In this document: in pieces, positions 46,968 to 58,096 of the stretch | Position numbering within the stretch: position 1 is the stretch's first letter | Layout: every line of letters begins with the position of its first letter | Assembly (NCBI GenBank): GCA_026225945.1 | Contig: JAMJFZ010000702.1 | Location: 1-64,000, forward strand | Source of the DNA: Cricetomys ansorgei | Taxonomy: Eukaryota > Chordata > Mammalia > Rodentia > Nesomyidae | DNA length: 64,000 nucleotides | Direction: 5' to 3' | Notes under the pieces: generated by a model | Databases searched by the model: none | Told to the model about the DNA's origin: nothing | The model's input: the letters and a program-made list of their open reading frames with translations, nothing else | Made by a program: the position numbers and the translations under genes

Positions 46968-47023
46968 AACCTCAATCTTCTATTTTGGAAAGCATGAAAA
47001 AATATTCAAATGGTGTCCAGCAG
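46968..47023 (+). CDS. Fmn2: Formin-2 small internal exon (probably exon 4)
   Basis: Seen: a 56-bp micro-exon with acceptor ttccaatccag (AG at 46966-46967) and donor GTAAGA starting at 47024. Its first two bases complete the Glu codon begun by the last base of exon 40765-40912. It then reads PQSSILESMKKYSNGVQQ and ends on a codon boundary. This matches the formin-2 stretch I recall from rodents (…SSILES.KK.SNGVQQ). The exon is far too short to be found by an ORF-length search and rests on splice sites, phase and peptide match. The next expected segment (a coiled-coil-like stretch with EGQATVIQQLEQ in human) was not found before 64000, so the next exon is probably outside the window. Confidence 0.9.
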
Positions 47024-47532
47024 GTAAGAAGATATTACTAGGATGGCAAATCCCCATTTCCCTTATTTGCCTTAAAACAGTGACGGATCTGTGATTGGTG
47101 TTCCTATCTGCACAGATGGCTGGGTTGACCTGGTATTAACTCACAGAAAAATCCATTCAGGCAAAAGGAAATGCTTCTTTCCATTTGTATTTTCAAAACC
47201 ATTCAGACTTCAGGTAGAACCTAGTATAAGCTTTGCAGACTTATATCATTCTGTATCTAGCCGGAGTTGGTCCCTGCATTTGCTGTCTCAAGGAGAAGCT
47301 TCGAGCCACCTCAGGAGATGTTTGTGCTGTGCTGTGCCTAAGCACAGTCCCAGGAGTTCTCTTTAAAACAAATTTGTCATGGCCTTTCTAATGTCTAGTC
47401 AGATACACTACTCTGTGGATGGGAACATGGCCTTTGTGCATGGTGGGCAAAAACTATGTTATTAAGACCCCACGACTCTTAAATTGCTTCAGAGATTGAG
47501 ACATTCTATCCTTTTAGACCCCTTGGTCTGTT

Positions 47533-47770
47533 ACTACCTATATCCATAATCCCTGCACTGGGGAGGCAGAGACAGGAGGAGCATGGAAACTCACTGGTGT
47601 AGTCAAACTGGTGAGTTTTAATGTCAGTGAGAGACACTGAACAGGTGGAAAGTGATTAAGGAAGACATTTGATATTGAGTTGTGGCCCCCATCATGCATG
47701 GACAAACATGTGTACATGTCTGACACATATGCAACCATGCGTATATGCCCAGAAATGAATAATTTAAAAT
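47533..47770 (+). repeat. B4 SINE, 3' part
   Basis: 'ataatccctgcactggggag', 'gcagagacaggaggagcatg' and 'tcagtgagagacactgaaca' form the B1-like part. It ends in a TG/CA-rich tail. The tRNA-like head is absent. Confidence 0.68.
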
Positions 47771-48507
47771 ATGGAGAAAGGAAACATTTCATAGAACATT
47801 GACTGTGGATAGCACTTACTCTTTTGGCTATACAAGGAATTATTGAAATTATTTATACTATACCCAACTATGCTTTTGAAAATGGTTTCAGATAAGAAGA
47901 TATTAAAATATAAGCTTGTCTACATTGTACACCGACAGGAAGGAGACTGATTCTTTTCTACTCAGTCTGGCTTATGAAAGAATGAGAGGACTCTCACTTG
48001 ATCTCGAAACCTATGTTGGTTTCTGGTTAATGTGTAGTGGCATGTGTAGATTATGTAGGGAATGGTGTTCTCTCCTCTGAACTTGAGAATTGCTGCCTTT
48101 TGAGAACTCTTCAAAGTGAGGACTGATTTCTTTTTTAAAATAAATTTATTGTTATATTAAATTTGAACTCCCCTCGAAGCGAGATGGGGCTATGAGGTTA
48201 GCCTAGAATCAAATGGCACTCAAGGTTTCCTCAAAATACCAGCTAGTTGGGTTTTTATCGGTCAAAATGAAGCTCCTCTTAAGGACAGAGTCGTCATAAC
48301 TTTTCTAGCTTTCTGTTCATTGCTGTGGTTTTTGTCAGAGGAGAGACCTGTATTGACCTTGGTGCACAAGAAATGCCGGGTAGGCTCAGGCCTTGGCTTT
48401 TTAATTAGCTCCAATTATTAGTTTACATGAACCAGAAAAAGAAAGCTAAAGTGATAAAACTGTGAAGCTAACAACGGTAAACAAACAAAAACCTGTTGTA
48501 GTAGATC

Positions 48508-48600
48508 TGGAGGGATGGATCAGTGGTTATGACCACTTGCTGCTCTTTGTAGAGGTCCTAGGTTCAGTTCTTACATATTTATTATTTGACCTCTGTAGAA
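48508..48600 (+). repeat. B2/B3 SINE head
   Basis: 'ctggagggatggatcagtgg', 'ttatgaccacttgctgctct' and 'gtagaggtcctaggttcagt' show the tRNA-like head. The body is reduced. Confidence 0.65.
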
Positions 48601-48857
48601 CTTACAGTAATTCTTTAAAATAGTTAGCAAGTTTTCGATGCTTACTGATAAAATGATATTTGAAGGAGCTAAAAGCAACTCCCCTAAATTTATAAAAGTC
48701 GTAACATGTAAGCTAAGATTTGAGAATAGGTGTTTCTCACAGATTCTATGATGAAACATTCTACTTTTCTGTGGATAATCTACAGGTGACTATTTTATAT
48801 CATTTTATTTCAAAACCATTTAATGGATGAAATGAGAAGCTCATTTTAAAAGTTATT

Positions 48858-49024
48858 CTAGCGGTGGTGGTACATGCCTTTAACCCCAGCATTCAGGAGG
48901 CACAGGCAGATGGATCTCTGAGTTCAAGGCCAGCCTGGTCTACAGAGTGAGTTCCAGGACAACCAGAGTTACAACAGAGAAACGCTGTCTCTCAAAAAAG
49001 GGAAAATCAAACTAAAAAAAAGAG
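48858..49024 (+). repeat. B1 SINE
   Basis: 'gcggtggtggtacatgcctt', 'aggcagatggatctctgagt', 'cctggtctacagagtgagtt' and 'cagagttacaacagagaaac' lead into an A-rich tail. The copy is of low divergence. Confidence 0.92.
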
Positions 49025-49572
49025 TGACCATGGAAGCACTTTTGCAGTGTGAGGGTTTGCATGTTGTCTGTTGTGCTTTCAGATCGTCAGGTGCTTAATG
49101 AACACATGCTTAGCACTCACCAGAAAGAAAACGAATGTAGCTACTTTTTGATGCTTCTGTTAATAGTCTTATAGAATCCAGGAGGTTTTTTTTTAAGACA
49201 ACATTACATTCTTCGCATATCTATGACTTAAAAAAAAATTCCTTTGTCAAGGTACTTTTAAACTTTGATGCTCAAGCCAGTTCCTGCCTTGGCCTCCTAG
49301 AAGTGTCACCTTGCCCAGTATTCGTGGATTATTTTAAGTTCAAGTAATATGCTGTGGGAACTCTGTATTGTCTAGACAATTGTGTCATAAAGTTAAAAGG
49401 GAACTTTTCACCTTTAATAAACACCTTGTGATATTTAAGCTACAATGGAAATGAGAACCTTTTACACCCTGTAGCATAGAAATGGATGAACATCAATTAT
49501 TTTCTCTGAATACTTTTGCTTTAAGTTACAGATAGGTTATGTGGCACATTTTACTTCATTGTCAACCAGTTG

Positions 49573-49597
49573 GTTTTTAAAAGATTTATTTTCATTT

Positions 49598-49632
<35 letters not shown>

Positions 49633-49820
49633 TGTGCGCACACAGGAATCTGTACCCATATGTGTGCAAGCACTCACAGAGGCCAGAAGAGGGCATTGGA
49701 TCCCCTGGAGCTAGAGTTACCACTGGTTGTGGGCTGCCTGATGTGGGTGCTGGGAATGGATCTCCCCTCCTCTGTATGAGCAGGTTGTCATCCTAACCAT
49801 TAAGCTATTTCTCTAGCCCT
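49573..49820 (-). repeat. B3 SINE, antisense, with (TG)n in its tail
   Basis: 'aaaagatttattttcatttt', then TG repeats (49600-49629), 'ggccagaagagggcattgga', 'cccctggagctagagttacc' and 'ccattaagctatttctctag'. It is complete. Confidence 0.88.
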
Positions 49821-50445
49821 GCCTTCCTGGCTTTACTTTTGTTATTTATTTATTGCTTTTGAAATTCCAAACAGAATTTTTATTTTGCAACCTTTTCCTA
49901 AACCTCTTACCAGCTTTCTAATATAAATATGTAATTTTGAATAACATTATGATTTTCAAAATCTCAAGCTTTTGGTAAGATTGATAATATCATGGAATTA
50001 AAAATTGGGTCCCTAACACTTAATATTTGTTAATTATAATTATAGAAAGTATTAGAAACGGTCCCAAATCTGGATAAATAACCAAAATAAAACCAGTGTA
50101 AGAGAGATGGATCAAAAGGAAAGGGGAGATAATTCAGAAACTGTGGGTCAGTCATCCTTCAGGCCCACCTCAGCTTATGACCATTTTAAATGCTCAATAA
50201 ACACTTTAGCCATGTGAAGACAGTGGGTCTCAGGAGGTACAGGAGATTAGGAAGGAAGAGAAGCACAGATGTTGTATGGTGGAGATGTGCACACCATAAG
50301 ACTGGTAAGACTGGAGGGAGAGTTTACCATGCCATGTACCCGGGAAGATGAAACTTTTCTGGAAAGAACATTTTCGTTTTATGGAAACTCCAAAGAGATC
50401 AGAATGTAGTATAGGTATTTTAACAATAAAAAGAGAGACTGTTAT

Positions 50446-50604
50446 TTCAAGTTTTTGTTGTTGTTTTGAGGTAGGTCTCACTGTATACCTCTGTCTAGCC
50501 TAGAACTCACTATATCGATCAGGCTGACCTCCAAACCCATAGAGACCCTCTTGCCACTGTCTCCCAAACCCAGGATTAAAGGTGTATACCACCAGGCCCA
50601 GCTC
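50446..50604 (-). repeat. B1 SINE, antisense, diverged
   Basis: 'tttgaggtaggtctcactgt', 'ctagcctagaactcactata' and 'aggattaaaggtgtatacca' are present; the copy is older than the B1 at 48858. Confidence 0.8.
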
Positions 50605-52994
50605 TTGTATTGTTTTTTAAAATAAAAAGCAGTCAACATCTGAGAAGCAGTTAGACTGTGTGTTTAACCTGGCGGGAAAGAAATGGATGCCACACAGTAT
50701 TTTAGTTTTAATCAAGAATGGTGAGAGTTTAAAGATGCAATGGGGCTGCCAGCTTTCTCTGTTGTGTATTAGATGGTGTAAAATGAGTTTATGCCATGCA
50801 ACATTGTTAATGTGAGATAGGCACACAGTTCAGGAAGCTAGTCTGACAGAATATTAAATGAGGAGACTCTTTGCTTATTAAAGGATGCTTTTTCTCCCAT
50901 GATCAAGCATCTTGATTTGCTGTGTACACAGGGTGCTTACAGGAGATAGAAAAATTTGTAAAGATGCAGAAGACAATATAGTCCTTTTATGTTAGCATGT
51001 CTATTGGTGTCTTCTTTGTTCAGGTCTTATTTTAGGCAGCCATATTGCTAAGATACTCGAGCCTCAGGTTTCAGGAGTTGTGTTATGGGTGCTTCACTTG
51101 TTGCTGGATACCATTAATTCACTTGTTCTCTGCTTTGGTGGTGGATATCTGTCATAATTTTCCATCTTTTTTTTTTTTAAAAAAATACTTAGAATATAGT
51201 TAGGAAATTAATGCTGGTTTAATAAAGTGGTTACATTTAAATTTCAAAAAAGTAAAAATATTATCTATATCTATCTACACACAGAAATATATGTATATAT
51301 TTTAAAAGAACTAAAAAAACAAAAGAAAACAGGTTAGTTATAGGGCTGGAGGTTTTCCATATATCTAGTAAACCAACTTACAAGATACAACGTAACTGCC
51401 AAGATATTTAGCATATGTTGTAGAACATTGGAGAAATTAAATAAATGAACGAAGTTGTAGAGAGGCTGTAATGAAGAACAGTTTTCTTAGGGAGGTGGTT
51501 CCCTGATAGACTTAATTGGCACAAGTGTGGGAAGAGTAGCTTTCCCCATGGGAGAAGAGAATAGAGAACTCAGAAGTGGAAGTGAACTTGGCATTAAGGG
51601 TGGCTTTGTCGATTTGACTTGACAGGCAGCTAAACTTTCTCTTCCTATGGAGACTTGACCTTTGCTGTGGCTTCTGGTCCACTGCATGCAACCGGGCAAT
51701 GATGGAGCCCAGAGCCCTTTGTTATCTGGATTATAGCCACAGTCTCCTCATGGTCTCCTCACTTCCACTCTTGACCCCCTCTAATCTCTTCCTGCACGTT
51801 GACCCAGTGTTATCTTTCTGAAAACACAAATTTGTTTACCTCTGATATCTGCCTAGAATTTATTCAAGGACTGCTTGTTGTGTTTCTAAAGTTTCAGGCC
51901 TGTGAGTTTGACATACAGGGTCCACCTCCTGCCATTGCTGCCTTGGCCTTATCTCTCAATGTCTTCCCTACAGATTCAGCTTGGTCTAGGCTAACAACAA
52001 CAATAATGACTTCCTTTTTCTGAAAAGTTCAGTATGCTTCCTATCTACACTTGCATGTTTTTTTATATGTCCCCCAAAGCCCTTTTATAAAATGGATGTG
52101 ACTACTGTTACTTAAACATTTCCATCTTAACTGTTCTTTTTTTTTTAGACAGTTCATGAAATGCCTCATTCTCCAGAGCCATTTGGAGTCTTTCCACTGT
52201 AACTACTGTGTCCCTGCCCTCTATCTAGAATCCTTGGATTTATGTACAGGGATTGATCCCCTTAAATACTGTCTGTACTTTCTTTTTCCTCTCCAGTGTC
52301 TAACACAGAGCCTGGCAGATTGAGGGAACCCAGAGAAATTTCTGATGAATAAATAAATATACTATGGTCATAGTGATGAGACAGAGCAAAAGGCACATCT
52401 TGGGCAGCTGTAGAAAATTAACTCACAGAAGATATGGCTGTGGGACAGTTTCCCTGAGCACAAATCCCAGTTTTTCTATGATTAGCTGGAGAACAGTCAG
52501 AGTGAAGCAAAAGCAGACGCAGATTGGGGTGTTAGGGACAGTTAGGATGTTATGACTGCAGTGCGGGGAGAGTCCACTGTGATCTGAGTCAATCTTTGGA
52601 TTATACAGAGCTGAAGGCGTGTTTTAAAGGGACGAAGAAAGAACAAGGAAGGAATGAAAGAAGCTTGGGAGAGTCAAGGGCTGAGCATGACAAGAGTCCT
52701 TCACTGCATGTGAACTCAGGTCAGTTGTGTCTGCAAGCTGGCAATGACAGAAGCTAGGATTCTGTCCTGTCTCAGTGTTTGAGAGAAGGAGGCCTTATCT
52801 TTAGCTGCTGCTGCTGAAACAGATAAAACATTTTGGCAATCTTGCATTTTCTCACACAGTTGCATTAAGGGAGAACATAGGGGCATTCTAAGGATGTGGC
52901 CTTGAGAAATATTAGTGTTTTTTCAAGTGGTTGTAAAACAAGGTTGAAGCCTCAGAAGAACCTGAGTTTGGTCGAGAGAGAATCTTTGTTAGAG

Positions 52995-53345
52995 CTTGTC
53001 TTAGTTTATCTTGTGTTGTTTCTGAAAACTGAAGGTCGTGGATTGGGCAATTTGTAAAAGTTGGAGGCTTATTTATTTCACAGGGATGGAGGCTAGAATG
53101 TCAAGTGCAGCACTGCCATGTCTCCAGGGCCTTCTCAGTGTATGGTAGCAGATAGCAGCAATACATGGCAAAAGGGACTGAACTGCTAGCCTAGCCTAGA
53201 TTTCTCTTCTTTTCATGAGGCAACTAATGTACTGCACCCTAGTTACATCAGCCAATCATATTTACCTTCCAAAGCCTCACCCCCAAATTCCAATTCTTGA
53301 GGTTATTTTTTCATTACTTTGGGGATAACATTTCCTGTGTGTAAA
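52995..53345 (-). mobile_element. MaLR LTR (MLT1/MST-like), antisense, old
   Basis: 'tcttagtttatcttgtgttg', 'ggattgggcaatttgtaaaa' and 'ggaggcttatttatttcaca' match the reversed 3' end of MaLR LTRs. 'ctccagggccttctcagtgt' and 'ccttccaaagcctcacccc' follow in order. It is mammal-wide in type, so likely older than the rodent radiation. Boundaries are approximate. Confidence 0.65.
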
Positions 53346-53629
53346 TTGTGTAGATACAAATTGTAGCTATAACAGATCTTAAGTAGGGCTACTAACAAAA
53401 TGCTAGCTATTAAAGAGAGTATAGCATTTGTTCTCTCCTCAAGGAAAGTATTTAATTCAGTGCCTTAGTTTCATCAACTGTAAAATGGGGATATGAGTAT
53501 TTCCTACCTGAGTGGGTTTGAGGGTTTCAAGCATATTGATTTGTGTAAGATTGATTTGAAGAGCTTAAGGCACAGAATCAACACTCAGGTTGTTCGTTGA
53601 TATTGTAATAGAGCAATACTCTCTATTGT

Positions 53630-53720
53630 GTTTTTATTTTTGTCAATATTGAGGATTGAATTCAGGGTCTTTTGTACAGGCTAAACAACTGCTGAACCAT
53701 TGAGCTATGCCACTCCTCAT
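53630..53720 (-). repeat. ID-type SINE fragment, antisense
   Basis: 'tattgaggattgaattcagg', 'gtcttttgtacaggctaaac' and 'ctgaaccattgagctatgcc' show an antisense ID. Confidence 0.6.
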
Positions 53721-54150
53721 TTTTCATGGATTTGGTGTTTGCAAACTCACCTACTGGCTAAAATTGATTACGATGTTTACACCTCTATAGTGCATTTGTG
53801 ATCATTTGCAAACTTGTACAATGTGGTTAAAAATCTTGCTCTCTGAAGTGTGCACTTTCCCAGGTGACTTTGAATGAGACGTAGTCTGTAAACAAGTGTC
53901 CTTTGTGTGGTCTAGTTAATGCCCTTCCTTTCCCATTTTTGTGATATTCCCTTGACAAACTTACTGTTTCAAATGGCTTGAAACTGTGTTAAAATTCTGT
54001 TAATGTTCCCAAGTGTCAGAAGCCTTTGGTGTGACCTAGTGGAAAACTAGTCAGCCTTTATGTCAGCATGGACTAGAATGTCTTGGGCCATAAGTTCAGT
54101 CTGAGTGCATGAACACTAGGTCTTCAATAAAACATATTTCAATAGGAACA

Positions 54151-54623
54151 CGTTAAAATAAAATTATGGCGCTTAACGGAGAGTCCAGACTTTGTAATTT
54201 CCAATGCTCTTTATTAATCACAATCCATGTCAAATCTCAGGGAATTCTAAAGCCCACGGCAGCTAGGCAGAGAGCTCACTCCAATTGCTTCCTCACCCCA
54301 TGCTCTTCTCTTGGTTCTCCTCCTGCTCGCTAGCTTCTTCCTTTTTATCTGTTGTCTGTCTCTCTCCTCTCTCCTCTTTCTCTGTCCCCCCCTCTGCCCT
54401 TGTCCTAGTTCTTTTTTATTCCAAATCCTCTCGCTATCTCCACCCAGCCTTCCAATATACAAATCAATGGAGCCTAACTTTCATCTGCCTTGAGGGTAAG
54501 GAATGTCCCATTCCTGTGGAGAGCCCTGTCGCCACTCTTTGTTTACTGATAGGCAGTGAAACCTTTACTTGCTTCAAGGACAGCTTACTGGAACATTATC
54601 CAAAACTAAAATCTCCCACAACA
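54151..54623 (-). mobile_element. Solo LTR, family X, antisense
   Basis: The minus-strand element starts TGTTGTGGGAG (54623) and runs to 54151, where the expected terminal CA is changed to CG. A 4-bp direct repeat aaca (54147-54150 and 54624-54627) fits a target-site duplication. It carries an ATTAATAAAG poly(A)-signal area and a GATAAAAAGG TATA-like box on the minus strand. It is the inverted counterpart of 35749-36186 and slightly longer (473 vs 438 bp). No internal retroviral sequence adjoins. Confidence 0.8.
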
Positions 54624-55507
54624 AACACATGTTCAAAGAACAAACAACAACAACAACAAACATTACACATGGAACATGTGCAAAATGTGACCTGAGGCTT
54701 GCAGGAATCTGACAATGTATTTTCCTCAGGAGCAATGGTTCAGCATTGATTAATTGAGGGTTATCAGAGACTTTGTTTATGGCAAGTTCAAGAACACAGG
54801 TTGGTTGTATCTTACTTAATCCTCACAGTGCCTCTCTGCAGTCAGTCAAATGGGTAATAGAGTATTAGTCACAGTTTAAAGGAGGATAGGCTTATGTGGG
54901 CTTGTGGTTTCAGGCTTTGGTCCATAGTCATTTGGTTGTGTTGCTTCTAGGCCCAGGCTTGGTGAGACATAGCATCACAAAGGAACAGTGTGCAGAGGAG
55001 CAAAGTGGCTCATCTCATGTTGGGCAGGACACAAAGCCTACTAAACAGCCCAGGTGGGGATGTGAGACTGTCTTCAGAAACACACACAGTTGGTGTCGTA
55101 CTTCCTCCTACCAGACTCAGCTTCCTGAAGTTAGGAGCTCATTAATCCATCCTTTGATGAAATTGGCACCCTCATAATCTAATCACTTTATGAGCCTTGT
55201 GACACATTAACTTGTCAGAAAGCAAGTTTTTAGCAAGTAACTAAACTGCCTGGCTAAAGGAACCTAGGATTGATAGGGACAGGACAGTAGAACCAGTCAG
55301 GAGTCTAGTTCTGAGTTGCTGAGAGTCTCAGCTAAGGTTTGAAGAGCTAGAAATGATAACTAATTGCCAGGGTATGGGGGTGGTAGTAACTGCTGTGTGC
55401 AAATTGGTCTGAGCAACATTGTATTCAACTGGGAACTGATTAGAAATGCAATTGAATGGCTAGCCCTAGGGACTGGGGTCAGCAGGCCATGGTTTAACGA
55501 GTCCTGT

Positions 55508-55878
55508 TGTTAGGGCAAGCCAGGCGGGTTTCTAAGGAACCACGAGACACGAACCGCTGCAACATACATGAGGCATTTATTGATTACCGGCACGCATCCG
55601 GGTCGCGCCTATCCCACGCAGGAGATGAGCATGGCGGGCCCCGATCCCTTCCCCCCCAGCCCTTTTATGGGGTTCAGGGGAAAGGGGTCTGGGGATGGGG
55701 GCTCCTGCAGCTTTGATTGTCTCAGAGCTCTCTGTTAAACTCATTGGTTGGGAGTTTTGCGTGCACGGGATCCAGGGGGGGCGTGGTCAACCTGTGCCCT
55801 TGGACTAGCCGTCCTTGAGACAGGATGGCTTCTGGTATGCTGGGGAAGGACGAATCCTGCTGATAAGCTTAATGGTCA
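55508..55878 (-). mobile_element. CpG-rich solo LTR, antisense (3' boundary of the block uncertain)
   Basis: On the minus strand it ends with TAACA (at 55508) after a U5-like segment. The R/U5 region holds an AATAAA (55577-55582 on +, as tttatt). A CCATAAAAGG TATA-like box lies at about 55662-55671. The block is rich in CpG (for example ccgggtcgcgcc), in strong contrast to its AT-rich surroundings. The TAACA end recalls ERVK/IAP-type LTRs. No target duplication could be fixed, so the right end (55878) is a guess; it could reach about 55950. Confidence 0.6.
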
Positions 55879-56423
55879 TTTCCCTGTGGGTGGGGAGGAG
55901 ACTGGAGAGTACTGTTAATGGCTGTACTTGGGAAGGCATTTCCCCCTATATGTGACTGCATTCCTAGGCTTCATATTTCTTAAATCCTTTCACCGTGTGA
56001 TTTGGGGAAGATTCATTGTAAGAGTCATTGGGTTGCCATAGAAAGGAGGTAGGACGTGCTATTTTTTTTGGCAGAGAAGGTATGGTTTTGATTTAAGGAG
56101 GAAGGGTGCTCAAACATCAGCAAGAGCTAAGCAGTCATAAGATGGAAGTGAAGCAGCAAAGAGAAGGAAAACCAGCAGTAATCAGTGGAGAGGAGAGAAC
56201 TGGGGATTTAGAAAATGATTTCTTTGAATGCATATAGCCAATTAAATTGCCCAAAGATAAAATCCCCACCCACGGCCCCACCATAAAACAAAACAAACCA
56301 ACAACAAAATCAGAGAAGGGATGAGAAAAAAAATGAGGAGGTAGAGTTTGAAATCATAGGAGCCAAGAGAGAAGAGAGGGTTCTATAAAGAAAGATGTGA
56401 GCAGGAGTCATCAGGATTTGTAA

Positions 56424-56961
56424 TGTTGGACTTCAGGGATCCAAACTGGGACCCCCAGGGTCCAAACCGGAACGCCACATCCCCCAGAGACTCACAGACG
56501 GGATATCGATGCAAATAGCAAGAGGATTTATTCCAGTGCACTGGGACTGTTCTAACACGCAGGATAGAAGCCGGCCCAAAGGAGCAAATGGTGAAGCTTT
56601 TTATACAGTTGTTGGGCATAAACCGAATTGGTACAAGTTGATTGGTCCCCAAATTGTTTTCTCATTTTGATAGATAGGGGCCAGTTAACCTTTAAGTTGA
56701 TGATAGCAAGGTCACGGGCACCAGTGAAATGTACACGTAGGGTAAAGTCCCTTGCCCAAGGCTATTAGGCGGTGCCTGTAGCCGCCGCTCCTTTTAGGAA
56801 TGTGGGCTGGGTCACAGTGCTCTTGAATTAAGCCTGACAATAATTGTTTTGTGGTTTCTGGTGTGGGCTAGTTCCTGGAACAGGGAGTTCTGGAATGTCC
56901 TGTTAAGAGTTTAAGATTAATGATCAGGGCCTGGGGTCTCCGGTCTCACATAAACCTTTCA
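56424..56961 (-). mobile_element. Solo LTR (ERV1/gamma-type), antisense
   Basis: A 538-bp block starts TGTTGG and ends TTTCA on +, flanked by a perfect 4-bp target duplication gtaa (56420-56423, 56962-56965). A 4-bp duplication and the minus-strand start TGAAAGG are typical of class I (gammaretrovirus-like) LTRs. Minus-strand TATAAAAAG (56599-56607 region) and GAATAAATC poly(A) signal (about 56528-56536) are correctly ordered. No internal sequence is attached. Confidence 0.82.
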
Positions 56962-57627
56962 GTAATAGGCAAGGTTACAATTGTTTGACAATGAGGACAC
57001 CAGCATAACTGGAGAGCAATTCCATTAACACAGCTGGGTCTGGGGTGTGATCCACCAAACACTAATGGTCCAAAGTCAAATTGCAAATTCAAATCCATTG
57101 CATTTGACTTTTTCTAAGATTCATTTTTATGGGATTTGACAATAGTTGGGTGTGAGAGCAAAGGGAGTAAGGAACTTGCCATCAGCAGATCATGAAATGA
57201 AAGTCACATTGATTTAAGGTGCTTTTCTTCCTCATGCTGGCTGGGAAAACTTTGGCCATGTACTCTCTTAGAGTATGGTCCAGCAGCCTGCAGAACATCA
57301 ACTCTGCAGCTGGATGGAAACTTCCAAAGGCAAGATAAGGAAAACAGCAGGTTCCCTCCCTTTGTTGACTTGATTTCCTGTTCCCTTGGCTCTTTTCCAA
57401 ATATATTATTGCTTCTATGAAGGTTCCTTATCAATGATTCCTGTGGCCCCTTTTATCAATCTGTTTATTTTCTGTTATACTAATTTCAATATGGCAAGTT
57501 AGGTAGTTATTATTTTTAACTTCTGCATCCCATGCACGTCATACATCTCATTTATGTAGCAGAAACTTTACCAGATTCTTGTTGTACAATATAATTTTCA
57601 ACAATTCCTTTTGCATTTTATTACAAG

Positions 57628-57868
57628 GTCATTGGAGCAGGGGGATGCCTCAGTGGAAGGAGCACTCATACACAGATTGGGGACCCAAGTTCTGATCACC
57701 AGCATCCACCAAAAAGCTGTGTGTGACTGGATGTGTTCACCCATAACCCCAGGACTATGTCAGGTGCAGAGAGAGGTTAATTGCTGGGGCTTGATGGCTG
57801 CTGGGCATTTGAAAAATGGCGAGCTCCAGGTTCATTGAGGGACCTTGTCTCAAATGAGAAGGCAGAGA
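57628..57868 (+). repeat. B4 SINE
   Basis: 'ggagcagggggatgcctcag', 'gacccaagttctgatcacca', 'gcgagctccaggttcattga' and 'gggaccttgtctcaaatgag' show a B4 composite. Its CA tail is replaced by the CT-rich tract that follows. Confidence 0.72.
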
Positions 57869-57927
57869 ATCTTAGGGGGATAAGCCCATAAGCCCAATAT
57901 CCTTCTCTGGATTTTGTAAACATGTAT

Positions 57928-58096
57928 TCTCTCTCTCTCTCTCCTTCTCTCTCTCTCTCTCTCCCTCTCTTCCTCTCTCCCTCCCTCCCTCCCTGCCTCA
58001 CTCCCTTTTTCTCCTTTCCTCCTCCCTCTCACCACCTCCTCTCTCCCTCTCCCTTCTCCTCCTTCCCCTCTCTCTCCCCCCTCCCCCTTTCTCTGC
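57928..58096. repeat. CT-rich compound low-complexity tract
   Basis: (TC)n then (CCCT)n and mixed pyrimidines, about 170 bp. Arg/Glu- and Ser/Leu/Pro-rich frames across it are artefacts. Confidence 0.93.

Noticed and set aside
54285..54695. A 136-codon open frame across the family X LTR
   Set aside because: It runs antisense through LTR sequence and a CT-rich patch. It has no retroviral gene similarity and no reason to be translated.
55507..55716. A 69-codon open frame in the CpG-rich LTR
   Set aside because: It lies in the R/U5 and U3 of a minus-strand LTR, read on the wrong strand. The high GC explains the lack of stops.
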